Position numbers and translations under genes: made by a program. This document shows positions 34,247 through 44,787 of a stretch of DNA of 64,000 nt, one piece after another. Under the pieces are notes generated by a model. It was not told where the DNA came from and ran no database searches. It worked only from the letters and a program-made list of their open reading frames with translations. Numbering within the stretch: the stretch's first letter is position 1; every line of letters begins with the position of its first letter. Source of the stretch: Lycium barbarum (Eukaryota > Streptophyta > Magnoliopsida > Solanales > Solanaceae); contig NC_083339.1 in assembly GCF_019175385.1 (NCBI RefSeq), forward strand, positions 46,157,330-46,221,329, given 5' to 3'.

Positions 34247-35594
34247 TTACTGAATCAATTCGGGGCCTATAAATTGTGCTTGTCCTATTTCAAACAATCC
34301 AATCGGGGATCTGCATTTCCTTCCATACAAAGCTTCATATGGAGCCATTTGAATACTGCAATGGTAGCTATTGTTGTAGGCAAATTCAATAAGAGGTAAA
34401 TGCTCATCCCAACTACCGCCAAAATCCAACACACATGCTCGTAGCATATCCTCCAAAGTCTGAATAGTGCGTTCGGCTTGTCCATCGGTCTGTGGATGAA
34501 ATGTCGTGCTAAGCTTAACTTGAGTACCTATACCTTCTTGAAAAGACTTCCAAAACTTGGCTGTAAACTGTGCCCCTTTGTCTGTAATAATGGCTAGTGG
34601 AATTCCATGGAGTCGCACGATTTCTTTTAAATACAACCTGGCATAATCTTCTGCCGAATACGTGGTTCTAACTGGGAGGAAATGAGCTGCTTTTGTGAGT
34701 CTGTCCACGATCACCCATATAGAATCATATTTCCCCCGTGAACGGGGTAATCCCACAATAAAATCCATATTAATGATTTCCCACTTCCACGTAGTAATTT
34801 CCATTGCTTGCAATAAGCCCCCTGGCTTCTGATGTTCTGCTTTCACTTGCTGGCAATTTAAGCATTGGGCTACAAATTCTGCTATGTCTCGTTTCATGCC
34901 ATCCAACCAATATAGCAGTTTGAGATCATGATACATCTTGGTTGCACCTGGATGAATAGAGTATCGAGAATAGTGTGCTTCCTCTAGAATCCATTGGCGT
35001 AATTCTGCTACATCCGGCACACATAGCCTGCCTCGATATCTAAGGACTCCATCTACAGAGGCTTCGAATGGAGACTTCTCCTTTTCACGAGAGACATTGC
35101 TGTAATGACACATTTGTGGATCTTCATATTGCCGTTCTTTCACTTCTATATTCAAAGATGAAACTGTGGGATCATTGATGCTAATTCCTACATCACCCGA
35201 ATCCATTACACGTACTCCAAGATTAGCTAGTTGGTGGAGCTCATGAACCATATCTTTCTTTCCCGGAGGGATTTCACATAGACTGCCCATTGATCGGTGG
35301 CTGAGCGCGTCGGCTACTACGTTTGCTTTTCCGGGATGGTACAAAATATTCACGTCATAGTCTTTCAACAATTCTAACCACCACCTCTGCCGCAGGTTAA
35401 ACTCCTTTTGCTTAAAAATATGTTGGAGGCTTTTGTGGTCCGTATAGATATCAACGTGCACACCATACAAATAATGTCTCCATATCTTCAACGCATGAAT
35501 AACCGCGGCCAATTCGAGATCATGAGTTGGATAATTCTGTCCATGTATCTGCAACTGTCTCGAAGCATATGCAATAACCTTCCTATGTTGCATT
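34247..35594 (-). pseudogene. RNase H (C-part) and integrase of E
   Basis: 448 open codons beginning [14 protein letters not shown] exactly at the D insertion, so the apparent start is an artefact of the break. RNase [16 protein letters not shown] (Glu), [12 protein letters not shown] (Asp), [12 protein letters not shown] (Asp). Integrase: HHCC finger ([16 protein letters not shown]...CLNCQQVK), catalytic Asp in MDFIVGLP, Asp in [13 protein letters not shown] and Glu in GQAERTIQ, then [17 protein letters not shown]. The catalytic DDE triad is present. It ends at a TAA after GPELIQ. Confidence 0.9.
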
Positions 35595-35599
35595 AATAC
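35595..35599. repeat. Target-site duplication of D (AATAC), left copy
   Basis: AATAC at 35595-35599 recurs exactly at 44651-44655. Removing D and one copy joins the two halves of E RNase H (GLGCV on one side, MQHRK on the other). Confidence 0.93.
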
Positions 35600-35882
35600 T
35601 GTTATGTCCCGTGTTTTTGTATAATTGAAAATCGAGAAATAATTAAGACTTGTGTGTTATAAGGGAATATTTTGATTCTAGTTGATGTGACTATGTTGGT
35701 TATGAAATCATTAATGTTAAGACATTGGGGAAGGCCGAGGGTAAATTTGGAATTTTGGAAATTAGTTTCGGGAATTACAAAACGGGACTTTTAATGAATT
35801 GGGCCAAGAAAAATTAGAACAAATTGAGGCCCAAAGTCTTGAAGGGAGCCGGCCAAGGCTTGGCCCATGATCCATTTTGAGT

Positions 35883-35921
35883 GGTCATGTGATTATCACA
35901 TGACCTATAATTGGATATATA
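35883..35921 (+). promoter_or_regulatory. U3 perfect inverted repeat and TATA box of D
   Basis: Arms GGTCATGTGAT and ATCACATGACC (11 bp each, one-base centre) span 35883-35905, followed by GGATATATAC at 35913-35922. In the 3' LTR the palindrome is unchanged (about 41905-41927), whereas the TATA region reads GGACATATAC. Promoter role inferred from position. Confidence 0.6.
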
Positions 35922-36990
35922 CTAATTCCCCCTTTGGAGTTATCAAGAACTAAATCAAAACAAAAGAAAAAAATTGAAGAACACCCACCAAGGGCTCTCG
36001 GCCGAACCTAAGGAAAAGAAAAAAAAAATTCCCCAAGCCTTGTTGTGATCCAAAAATCGTAGTTTTCACATAGTTGTAAAGTACTCAAGACCCTCTTCAA
36101 CGGGGTACAATTAGTTTGGCAAAAGGTGCGCGTTTGCGACAAGTCGGAAATTCAAGAAAAGGTAAGAATTTTGCCCCTCTAATGTTATGGAATTGGTGTG
36201 AATGTGTTAAGGATTGAGAATAGACGAGAATTCCGTCGTTTTGATGTGTGTGCAAAGCCGTGGGTATATGTATATTTGATGTCATGGCCGTGTGCCCTAG
36301 GAAGAAGAAAGAAATGTGAATTGATCTTGTTTGATTTGTTCAATGTGTCGTTGTGACCTTTATGTCATAAATGAACGTTTAAAGAATTGAATTGGCGTTG
36401 GAAAAGGATTTCGGATCATTACTGGAAAGTGTATACCTTTTGTATATTTGCGCATGTCATTGTATATATATGATGTTTAAGACTTTAAATATGACTTATG
36501 GTTGATGTTAATGAATTTGGAATGAAACAATGCGAGTTAGAATGTTCGCCGTAAGTTTTGATGTTTTGGATGAAATATGGAAAGTAATGAACTTCGGGAA
36601 ATTTTGTATATTGTTTGGAGTGTAATTGGGATGGGTTTGAATAATCTTGAATGGGTGAATGAATACAATAATGTGGGCGTAAGTTTGGAATTGTGAAGTT
36701 TGAATGAAAGTTGTCAACTTGTGTAGTAAGGTAGAACTTTGAAGTTAGAATGATTTGATTGTGATTTATGTTGCTTGTGATGTTTGGGTTGTTGTTGTTG
36801 ATGTATTTTGAGCCGAGCTAAGTCTCGGGGGTGTTAGATTTATAGGGGAAATGCTGCCGAAATTTCGGTAGCCAAGTATAGCCCAAAGATTAAGATGTTA
36901 ACTTTCATGAATAGTAACTGGTAAAAGTGACCATTTGCAATTTTTTGGACGAAACGAGAATTGAGATTTGACGAGCGTAAGGCGCAATCC

Positions 36991-37030
36991 AGGTATGTAA
37001 AGCTTACCTTTCCTTCTTTTGGCATGTCCT
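36991..37030 (+). other. LTR box 2 (AGGTATGTAAAGCTTACC...GGCATG)
   Basis: AGGTATGTAAAGCTTACC, a TTCCTTCTTTT run and GGCATGTCCT. Recognisable copies occur in the LTRs of C (16131), E (32291 and 48816), G (51830), H (7136 and 14366) and I (57906 and about 62041). The first part is a good plant 5' splice-site match (AG|GTATGT). Function unknown. Confidence 0.65.
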
Positions 37031-38025
37031 AGTTATACTAGGTCAAGATCGGACCCTCAGGGATAATTCAACTCTTGGAAATCCGAGTTCAAGTTTGGGC
37101 ACTATTCATTCAGCGCAATTGAAACCTATTCCTTACATTTGGTTGAAAGAATGTTCAAACCTTCATAACTTTTGCTATTGAGTCCGAATCTCTCCGAAAC
37201 TTTCGTAGATGGCTTTATGGAGCCTAAAGTCTGTGATTTGTGTCCGCCGCCTCGATTTGACTCAAGGTAGGCCCGCAAGCCCCGACGCTTCCCTTATTTG
37301 GTTTGTTTGGCTCATTTTCGTTCGATATGAAAAGTAATCATTTGCCTATAACTCAAAGGTCCGTTTGAAATTTCCTATATCGTTATTGAACGTTTTGCAC
37401 TATGAATGATGTGAGATTTTCGGAAAATGATCTGTGAATTGCTTTTCAAAGGTTTTGCAGTTTGAAACTTCGTAACTTCCATATATAAATTTTGATCGCC
37501 CTGACTCCTACCCCGAGCCTTCTGGCGTCGGTATATGCCTATATGTAATTATATGTCGAGTCTTGTAAATTACTTTTGATATGCATATGGTTTCTGCACT
37601 ACTCCGTTCGTGCCATTCGCTATGATTTCGTTCGTCGGTACCCGGGGCGACTTTGTGATCGTGCGCGCTATACCATATTCGGAAGTATGATGTGCTACGG
37701 TTTCCGAGGCCTCGCCATAGGGCCGGTTACCGTCTATGGAGTTATGATGTGATATGGCATTTGATATGTTCTGATGATGTGATATGTGTGTGATACGATT
37801 TTTCTGGAGACTGTACGGAGATTTGAAAAACTTCTGGAGTATGATGTGTTGTGGCACCAGCGTCGGGGGGTGACCACGTTCCTAAGCCCTATACATGATT
37901 TTTATTTGCATTTGTACATTTATCTTCCGTACAGGTTTGATTTGCTACTTTGATGTTGTGTTTGTTCCTTCTGACTCCAGTTATGATTGGGATTTCTGTA
38001 CATTCCGCTTTACATATTCAGTACT

Positions 38026-38085
38026 TCTCCCGTATTGACCCCCCTGTTCTTCGGGGGGCTGCGTTTCATGCCCGCAGGTACAGAA
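38026..38085 (+). other. LTR box 1 (C/G hairpin and CATGCCCGCAG|GTACAG)
   Basis: CGTATTGACCCCCC, loop TGTTCTT, CGGGGGGCTGCG, then TTTCATGCCCGCAGGTACAG. The C6/G6 arms form a hairpin and the tail resembles a 3' splice site. Copies with changes in both arms are in C, E, F, G, H and the 3' LTR of I. It is the most conserved LTR segment across families. Confidence 0.7.
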
Positions 38086-38627
38086 GCTCGTTTGGGTGAT
38101 CCTCCGGTTTAGGCTACATATTATGCTATTTTGGAGAGCTCCCCTTGATCCGGAGCTTAACTTTTGGTACATACCTTTTGCTGTGTGTGGATTCTGTACA
38201 TTTGTGGCTGTGTGGGTACGGCGAGGCCCTGTCCCGTCATATGTTCGTATGTTCTGTTTTGTTTTAGAGGCCTGTAGTCATATTTGTGGGTCGTGGGTCC
38301 GGTGTGTTCGTATGTGGTTCTGTTTTACGTTCTTAAGCGGCCCGTATGCTATTATGGCCAAGACGGCCCATAAGTTTGTACGTGTGTGTGTGTGCATTTG
38401 GGCGATGTATATTCCGCCACCTTTCTGATTTTGATATGACTGTCCTGCATGGGCGACCGCTTAAGATAAGTGTTTGTTCAATGCTTGTGTGACGTCTGCT
38501 ATTAGTTTTCAGTTCGAATAACGTATGTTAAGTCCGAATGAGTCTGAATATGATGATCTGGTTTGGGAGTCTGGTTGGGGTGCCTAAGTAGGGTGCCAGT
38601 CGCGGCCCACGGGGTTGGGTCGTGACA

Positions 38628-38913
38628 GAAGTGGTATCAGAGCGGTTAGTCCTCGGTATGTCTACAGGCCGTGTCTAGTAGAGTCTTGTTTATCGGTGTG
38701 TTGTTCACCACATCTATAAACAGGAGGCTACAGGACATCTAGGATGTTACCTTTCTTTGGATTCTTAGATCGTGCGATAAAGCTGTGTGATTAGGATGGT
38801 TCTCCCCTACGAATTGCTGTATCTACAGCGAGGCTCCAAAAGAGCAGAAGTGTCGGTATTTGGGGAAAATGTTTCTGACCCTCTTCCTGCAGGTGATCGT
38901 AGGTTGATAAAGA
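38628..38913 (+). other. Leader of D: PBS and leader hairpin
   Basis: PBS TGGTATCAGAGC at 38632-38643. The leader GTGTCTAGTAGAGTCTTG is followed by hairpin arms 38685-38693 and 38716-38724. The apical sequence reads GTTCAC (38703-38708), one change from the GTGCAC palindrome seen in C and H. The rest of the 286-nt leader leads to the ORF start at 38914. Confidence 0.8.
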
Positions 38914-39429
38914 ATGAAGAGGAGCGCTTCGGATGATGGGGATGGGGGTGCTAAGAAGGCCCCTAGGACGTCACCAGGACCGAGTAGGCAGATCCCCAGC
39001 TACTCGATTGAGACAGACCCTTCGGAGGATCCAGTGACAATTCCTCCAGAGTTTTTGATCCCCAGAGCAGAGGCTCCCAAGGAAGACAGTTATGATACCG
39101 ACCCCTCGGAGGACCCAGCGACGATACCTCCAGAGTTTCTTACTCCCAGGGAAGAGGATAGCCCCGATGCTGAGCCACTAGAGCATTCCTCTGGGATGCC
39201 GGAGGAGGAGGTTCCCGAGGGCGTGCCAGCAGCTCCTGTAGTGGAGCAGTATGTTAGACAGGCCTCCCCGGAGAGTGTCACGCCCTACCCCAGCCCTTTG
39301 TCCTGGCCGTCGGTGAACCAGGAATTGTCGGGCTACTTATACTCCTCCGATTCAGATGCAGGTAATAGTGGGGGCCAGACAGACGACGATGATGAGGGAC
39401 ACAGTTCCCACGGCAGCTCCCCAGGTTAG
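38914..39429 (+). CDS. Uncharacterised acidic 171-aa protein encoded by element D
   Basis: An intact ORF in the gag position of D. The start (MKRSASDDGDGGAKKAPR) is basic-acidic and could include a nuclear localisation signal (KR at 2-3, KKAPR at 14-18). Two near-identical 18-residue repeats follow: TDPSEDPVTIPPEFLIPR (34-51) and TDPSEDPATIPPEFLTPR (62-79). The rest is Pro/Glu/Ser-rich, with a very acidic tail (TDDDDEGHSS). No zinc knuckle, capsid, protease or membrane segment is visible, and most of it is probably disordered. I do not recognise the family. It could be a degenerated gag-like accessory protein or a chance ORF; the in-frame tandem repeat and lack of stops favour coding. Confidence 0.6.
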   Translation: MKRSASDDGDGGAKKAPRTSPGPSRQIPSYSIETDPSEDPVTIPPEFLIPRAEAPKEDSYDTDPSEDPATIPPEFLTPREEDSPDAEPLEHSSGMPEEEVPEGVPAAPVVEQYVRQASPESVTPYPSPLSWPSVNQELSGYLYSSDSDAGNSGGQTDDDDEGHSSHGSSPG

Positions 39430-39750
39430 ACCCGAGTTTGATCAGTCATGAGTACATAAGTTTCCTAGAATTTTCGATGTGTGTATGATATCTGTAAAAC
39501 GTTGTTCAACGACGACGGAAATTTAAAAGGATTAGAGACTTAGTGACCAAAGGTAAGGGAGACTGAGATGTCCCCACCGTCAGTGTGAATCTGGAAATCC
39601 CGGATGAAAGTAAACAGGAAAGTGCCTCCGATGCCGTTTGAGTTGGGCACGTGTGGTAAGTGTCGACGTCATTATAATTCTTATTTGAAGCTATCAGCCC
39701 CGTGTGACTGCGATACGCCATGATATGATATGTATGTATGTGTATATATG

Positions 39751-39840
39751 TTGGCCTTGTGAGGCCCGGTTGGTATTTCTGGTGTACAGGTTTTGGATAG
39801 TAAGAAAAACAGAGGAACCTCTGCCCAAATTTTTCCAGAA
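39751..39840 (+). other. Conserved 3' interior module, D copy
   Basis: GGCCTTGTGAGGC, TGGTATTTCTGGTGTACAGG, GATAGTAAGAAAAACAGAGGAA, CTCTGCCCAAATTTTTCC. It is collinear with the H copy (12607-12694, minus strand). The flanking 39430-39750 and 39841-40181 hold nothing I recognise. Confidence 0.6.
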
Positions 39841-40181
39841 ATATGGAAGTAAATATGTAGATTAAGTGCTAAAGTGTTCCGCGATACTTGTCGGAATTTA
39901 GTTTTCTTCTGTCGGTGGCCGGAGAACACCTTACGGTGACATTTATCAGACTCCACCGACTATTTGGAGGCGGAATTCGTAGGACGAAGATTTAAATCCG
40001 TGGGTTGTCCGTAATTGTGTGTATATGTGTATGAAAGTGAATGTTGAAGATTCAGAAAGGCAGCGCGGTAATTGTATGACTTAGCCCGGGGTGGGACTCG
40101 CTACGAGAATTCTCCGAAAAATTTGCTAAGACCCCGATCTGCCCTAAAATTTCGTGACAAAGGTCGTGCGGGGCAATCGAC

Positions 40182-40280
40182 GAAATTATATTATCCTTAA
40201 CGCGTCAAAATGCATGAAAGTTTCGAGGTTAAGCGTGCTCAAGCCAGAGCAATTCTGGGATGGGTGACCCCCTGGGAAGT
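40182..40280 (+). ncRNA. 5S-rRNA-derived module in D (not a functional 5S gene)
   Basis: The 99 nt align without gaps to plant 5S rRNA as I know it. Most conserved is GGTTAAGCGTGCTC (A-box region) and GGGATGGGTGACC..CTGGGAAGT (intermediate element and C box). The first half (40182-40227) is more diverged but stays in register. After GGGAAGT similarity ends apart from a short TGCA. It is in sense orientation to D. A matching block occurs in I (59432-59530). The internal Pol III promoter elements are largely kept, but transcription is not shown. Confidence 0.75.
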
Positions 40281-40914
40281 AATGCAAAGTTTCTCACAAG
40301 TGAAAGTATGATAAATATAAATGGAAATTTGGGGGTAACCAAAAGAAAAAAGGGAATGTGTGGAGTAATTAGTTCCCTTACAGGAGCCGCACAGACCGAC
40401 GCGGACTAAATGGGCAAAGATAGAAAGCGCAATACCGCTCGAAAATTGAGCAAGTTCGAATAACAGTCGGAGACGCTCGCCAATAAGATATTAGTAAATG
40501 TATCTGTATGTGTGTATGCGTGTGTGTATGATTTTTGTCTGGTTCCCATATGGATCAAGAGCCTAGTCCCGGCGACTAGTATTGTGATAGACGGAAGGTT
40601 TTACTAAACCGAATACCTGAAGCGAAGCGGGGACGACGATCCGAATGTTGTCAGGGGATAGAAAAGCCCCGGTTGCGTTATAATTTAGTCTGGTATGACG
40701 ATGTCTGAAAAAGAAAATGAGTATGAATGGTAGGGAGGATGAAAGATAAGAAGTGTGAATAAGCGGAACCTCTGAAGGAGCCGATGAGCGACACGCAAGA
40801 CGATTTGTATGATCACTTGGCAAACAAGTTTACAAATAAAGGGAAATTCTCATGAACCATTGGAGCCTTAATAGGAGCGATTTGATCCTAATTCGATATT
40901 CTATCTGTTGTACT

Positions 40915-41285
40915 TCTACACTCCCGATTCCGATAAGGCTCTGCCTAGTACGCCTCTGTATTTCTGAGCTCGATTATGTTCCCATCTGATGAATTTTTGT
41001 GCGTCTGATTCTGAATACGTTTCTGTCTGACACACCTCTGTGCGTCTGATTTTGATCACGCGTCTGTCTGATACATCTCCGTATGTCTGATACATTTCGG
41101 TCTGTCTGACTTCGATCACGACTCTGTATGATACAATTCTGTACGTCTGATTTTGATTTCGAATCTGTCTGATATCTCTCTGTACGTCTGACTCCGATCT
41201 CAGATTTGTCTGACATATTTCCGTACCTCTGATGTTGACTACGAATCCGTCCGATATGCTTATACGCGTCCGGCCCTAGCTCTGA
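40915..41285 (+). repeat. Degenerate tandem repeat in D interior
   Basis: About eight irregular units of the type TCTGTACGTCTGATTTTGAT / CGAATCTGTCTGATA, each roughly 40-50 bp. The minus-strand ORF across it (40974-41396) is repeat translation. Similar TTCTGTACGTTCTG units occur in the I 3' LTR (63150-63480). Confidence 0.7.
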
Positions 41286-41586
41286 ATCTGTTTGGCATAA
41301 AGTGCCTGGTATGAAGTATTGCGACGATGTGGTAAGAAACTCAGAAGTGTAACGAAAAATGATATTGATTATGATGTCTGGAAAGCGTTCGTCCATTACA
41401 AGAATATAGCGTATGGTTCGGTGCTTACGTGGGGTATGAGAAAATGTATTATGGAGGCATTTGAATCAGTGATGTGGGAAAACTTTACCACATAATGTTG
41501 GTGAACAAGCCACGTCGGAAAATTATCAAAGGACAACTACAAAGAGAACCCTTCCGAAGTAGTATGACTCCCCATGAGGTCAACTT

Positions 41587-41622
41587 AACATTCGAGGACG
41601 AATGTTCTTAAGGGGGGGAGAA
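41587..41622 (+). other. Hairpin and polypurine tract of D
   Basis: AACATTCG/CGAATGTT arms with AGGA loop (41587-41606), then AAGGGGGGGAG (41610-41620), then the 3' LTR at 41623. The PPT is the RNase H-resistant primer for plus-strand DNA. Confidence 0.88.
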
Positions 41623-44600
41623 TGTTATGTCCCGTGTTTTCGTATAATTGGAAATCGAGAAATAATTAAGACTTGTGTGTTATAAGGGAATATTTTGATT
41701 CTAGTTGATGTGACTATGTTGGTTATGACATCATTAATGTTAAGACATTGGGGAAGGCCGAGGGTAAATTTGGAATTTTGGAAATTAGTTTCGGGAATTA
41801 CAAAACGGGACTTTTAATGAATTGGGCCAAGAAAAATTAGAACAAATTGAGGCCCAAAGTCTTGAAGGGAGCCGGCCAAGGCTTGGCCCATGATCCATTT
41901 TGAGTGGTCATGTGATTATCACATGACCTATAATTGGACATATACTAAGTCCCCCTTTGGAGTTATCAAGAACTAAATCAAAACAAAAGAAAAAAATTGA
42001 AGAACACCCACCAAGGGCTCTCGGCCGAACCTAAGGAAAAGAAAAAAAAAATTCCCCAAGCCTTGTTGTGATCCAAAAATCTTAGTTTTCACATAGTTGT
42101 AAAGTAATCAAGACCCTCTTCAACGGGGTACAATTAGTTTGGCAAAAGGTGCGCGTTTGCGACAAGTCGGAAATTCAAGAAAAGGTAAGAATTTTGCCCC
42201 TCTAATGTTATGGAATTGGTGTGAATGTGTTAAGGATTGAGAATAGACGAGAATTCCGTCGTTTTGACGTGTGTGCAAAGCCGTGGGTATATGTATATTT
42301 GATGTCATGGCCGTGTGCCCTAGGAAGAAGAAAGAAATGTGAATTGATCTTGTTTGATTTGTTCAATGTGTCATTGTGACCTTTATGTCACAAATGAACG
42401 TTTAAAGAATTGAATTGGCGTTGGAAAAGGATTTTGGATCATTACGGGAAAGTGTATACCTTTTGTATATTTGCGCATGTCATTGTATATATATGATGTT
42501 AAACACTTTAAATATGACTTATGGTTGATGTTAATGAATTTGGAATGAAACAATGCGAGTTAGAATGTTCGCCGTAAGTTTTGATGTTTTAGATGAAATA
42601 TGGAAAGTAATGAACTTGGGGAAATTTTGTATATTGTTTGGAGTGTAATTGGGATGGGTTTGAATAATCTTGAATGGGTGAATGAATACAATAATGTGGG
42701 CGTAAGTTTGGAATTGTGATGTTTGAATGAAAGTTGTCAACTTGTGTAGTAAGGTAGAACTTTGAAGTTAGAATGATTTGATTGTGATTTATGTTGCTTG
42801 TGATGTTTGGGTTGTTGTTGTTGATGTATTTTTAGCCGAGCTAAGTCTCGGGGGTGTTAGATTTATAGGGGAAATGCTGCCGAAATTTCGGTAGCCAAGT
42901 ATAGCCCAAAGATTAAGATGTTAACTTTCATGAATAGTAACTGGTAAAAGTGACCATTTGCAGTTTTTTGGACGAAACGGGAATTGAGATTTGACGAGCG
43001 TAAGGCGCAATCCAGGTATGTAAAGCTTACCTTTCCTTCTTTTGGCATGTCCTAGTTATACTAGGTCAAGATCGGACCCTCGGGGATAATTCTGCTCTTG
43101 AAAATTCGAGTTCAAGTTTGGGCACTATTCATTCAGCGCAATTGAAACCTATTCCTTACATTTGGTTGAAAGAATGTTCAAACCTTCATAACTTTTGCTA
43201 TTGTGTCCGAATCTCTCCGAAACTTTCGTAGATGGCTTTATGGAGCCTAAAGTCTGTGATTTGTGTCCGCCGCCTCGATTTGACTCAAGGTGGGCCCGCC
43301 AGCCCCGACGCTTCCCTTATTTGGTTTGTTTGGCTCATTTTCGTTCGATATGAAAAGTAATCATTTACCTATGATTCAAAGGTCCGTTTGAAATTTCCTA
43401 TATCGTTATTGAACGTTTTGCACTATGAATGATGTGAGATTTTCGGAAAATGATCTGTGAATTGCTTTTCAAAGGTTTTGCAGTTTGAAACTTCGTAACT
43501 TCCATATATAAATTTTGATCGCCCTGACTCCTACCCCGAGCCTTCTGGCGTCGGTATATGCCTATATGTAATTATATGTCGAGTCTTGTAAATTACTTTT
43601 GATATGCATATGGTTTCTGCACTACTCCGTTCGTGCCATTCGCTATGATTTCGTTCGTCGGTACCCGGGCCGGCTTTGTGATCGTGCGCGCTATACCATA
43701 TTCGGAAGTATGATGTGTTACGGTTTCCGAGGCCTCACCATAGGGCCGGTTACCGTCTATGGAGTTATGATGTGATATGGCATTTGATATGTTCTGATGA
43801 TGTGATATGTGTGTGATACGATTTTTCTGGAGACTGTACGGAGATTTGAAAAACTTCTGGAGTATGATGTGTTGTGGCACCAGCGTCGGGGGGTGACCAC
43901 GTTCCTAAGCCCTATACATGATTTTTATTTGCATTTGTACATTTATCTTCCGTACAGGTTTGATTTGCTACTTTGATGTTGTGTTTGTTCCTTCTGACTC
44001 CAGTTATGATTGGGATTTCTGTACATTCCGCTTTACATACTCAGTACTTCTCCCGTACTGACCCCCCTGTTCTTCGGGGGGCTGCGTTTCATGCCCGCAG
44101 GTACAGAAGCTCGTTTGGGTGATCCTCCGGTTTAGGCTACCTATTCTGCTATTTTGGAGAGCTCCCTTTGATCCGGAGCTTAACTTTTGGTACATACCTT
44201 TTGCTGTGTGTGGATTCTGTACATTTATGGCTGTGTGGGTACGGCGGGGCCCTGTCCCGTCATATGTTCGTATGTTCTGTTTTATTTTAGAGGCCTGTAG
44301 TCATATTTGTGGGTCGTGGGTCCGGTGTGTTCGTATGTGGTTCTGTTTTACGTTCTTAAGCGGCCCGTATGCTATTATGGCCAAGACGGCCCATAAGTTT
44401 GTACGTGTGTGTGTGTGCATTTGGGCGATGTATATTCCGCCACCTTTCTGATTTTGATATGACTGTCCTGCACGGGCGACCGCTTAAGATAAGTGTTTGT
44501 TCAATGCTTGTGTGACGTCTACTATTAGTTTTCAGTTCGAATAACGTATGTTAAGTCCGAATGAGTCTGAATATGATGATCTGGTTTGGGAGTCTGTTTG

Positions 44601-44650
44601 GGGTGCCTAAGTAGGGTGCCAGTCGCGGCCCACGGGGTTGGGTCGTGACA
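41623..44650 (+). repeat. Element D 3' LTR
   Basis: TGTTATGTCCC at 41623 to GGGTCGTGACA at 44650, same length as the 5' LTR, with scattered substitutions and no large indel. It is followed by AATAC and the resumed RNase H of E. Confidence 0.95.
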
Positions 44651-44655
44651 AATAC

Positions 44656-44787
44656 ACATCCTAGTCCCACACCGGAGGCATCACAATACACGACATAGCC
44701 ATCCGGCCCTTCGGGAAGCGTTAACACTGGAGCTGAAGTCAATCTGTCTTTCAACTCTTGAAAACTACGCTCGCAAGCGTCATTCCA
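44656..44787 (-). pseudogene. RT end and RNase H start of E
   Basis: Continues in frame from the 533-codon stretch after a TAA at about 44788: FQELKDRLTSAPVLTLPEGPDGYVVYCDASGVGLGCV, including the first RNase H Asp. It is cut by D at 44651. The open frame listed through the LTR edge is artificial beyond this point. Confidence 0.85.

Larger units (their letters stand above)
35600..38627 (+). repeat. Element D 5' LTR
   Basis: TGTTATGTCCC at 35600 to GGGTCGTGACA at 38627. U3 palindrome 35883-35905 with TATA at about 35914, donor-like AAAAG|GTAAGA (G at 36162), box 2 at 36991-37030, box 1 at about 38026-38085. An ORF of 110 codons (38096-38428) recurs in the other LTR only because the LTRs are copies. 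Confidence 0.95.
35600..44650 (+). mobile_element. Element D: young non-autonomous LTR retrotransposon with own ORF and 5S-like module
   Basis: A complete 9.05-kb element with two LTRs of identical length (3028 bp) differing by roughly 1-2 %. The 2995-bp interior has a PBS, a leader hairpin shared with C/E/H/I, an intact 171-codon ORF, the conserved 3' module, a 99-nt 5S-rRNA-like block, a degenerate tandem repeat, hairpin and PPT. There is no protease, RT or integrase. It inserted in E in opposite orientation and is the youngest insertion for which both LTRs can be compared. Confidence 0.93.

Noticed and set aside
38096..38428. 110-codon ORF seen again at 44119-44451
   Set aside because: Both copies are in the D LTRs, so recurrence reflects LTR duplication, not conservation of a gene.
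40182..40280. A functional 5S rRNA gene
   Set aside because: Many substitutions, missing 3' end and no T-run terminator directly after; treated as a derived module.
40974..41396. 140-codon minus-strand ORF in D
   Set aside because: Antisense across a degenerate TCTG-rich tandem repeat; RRTERYQT pattern follows the repeat period.
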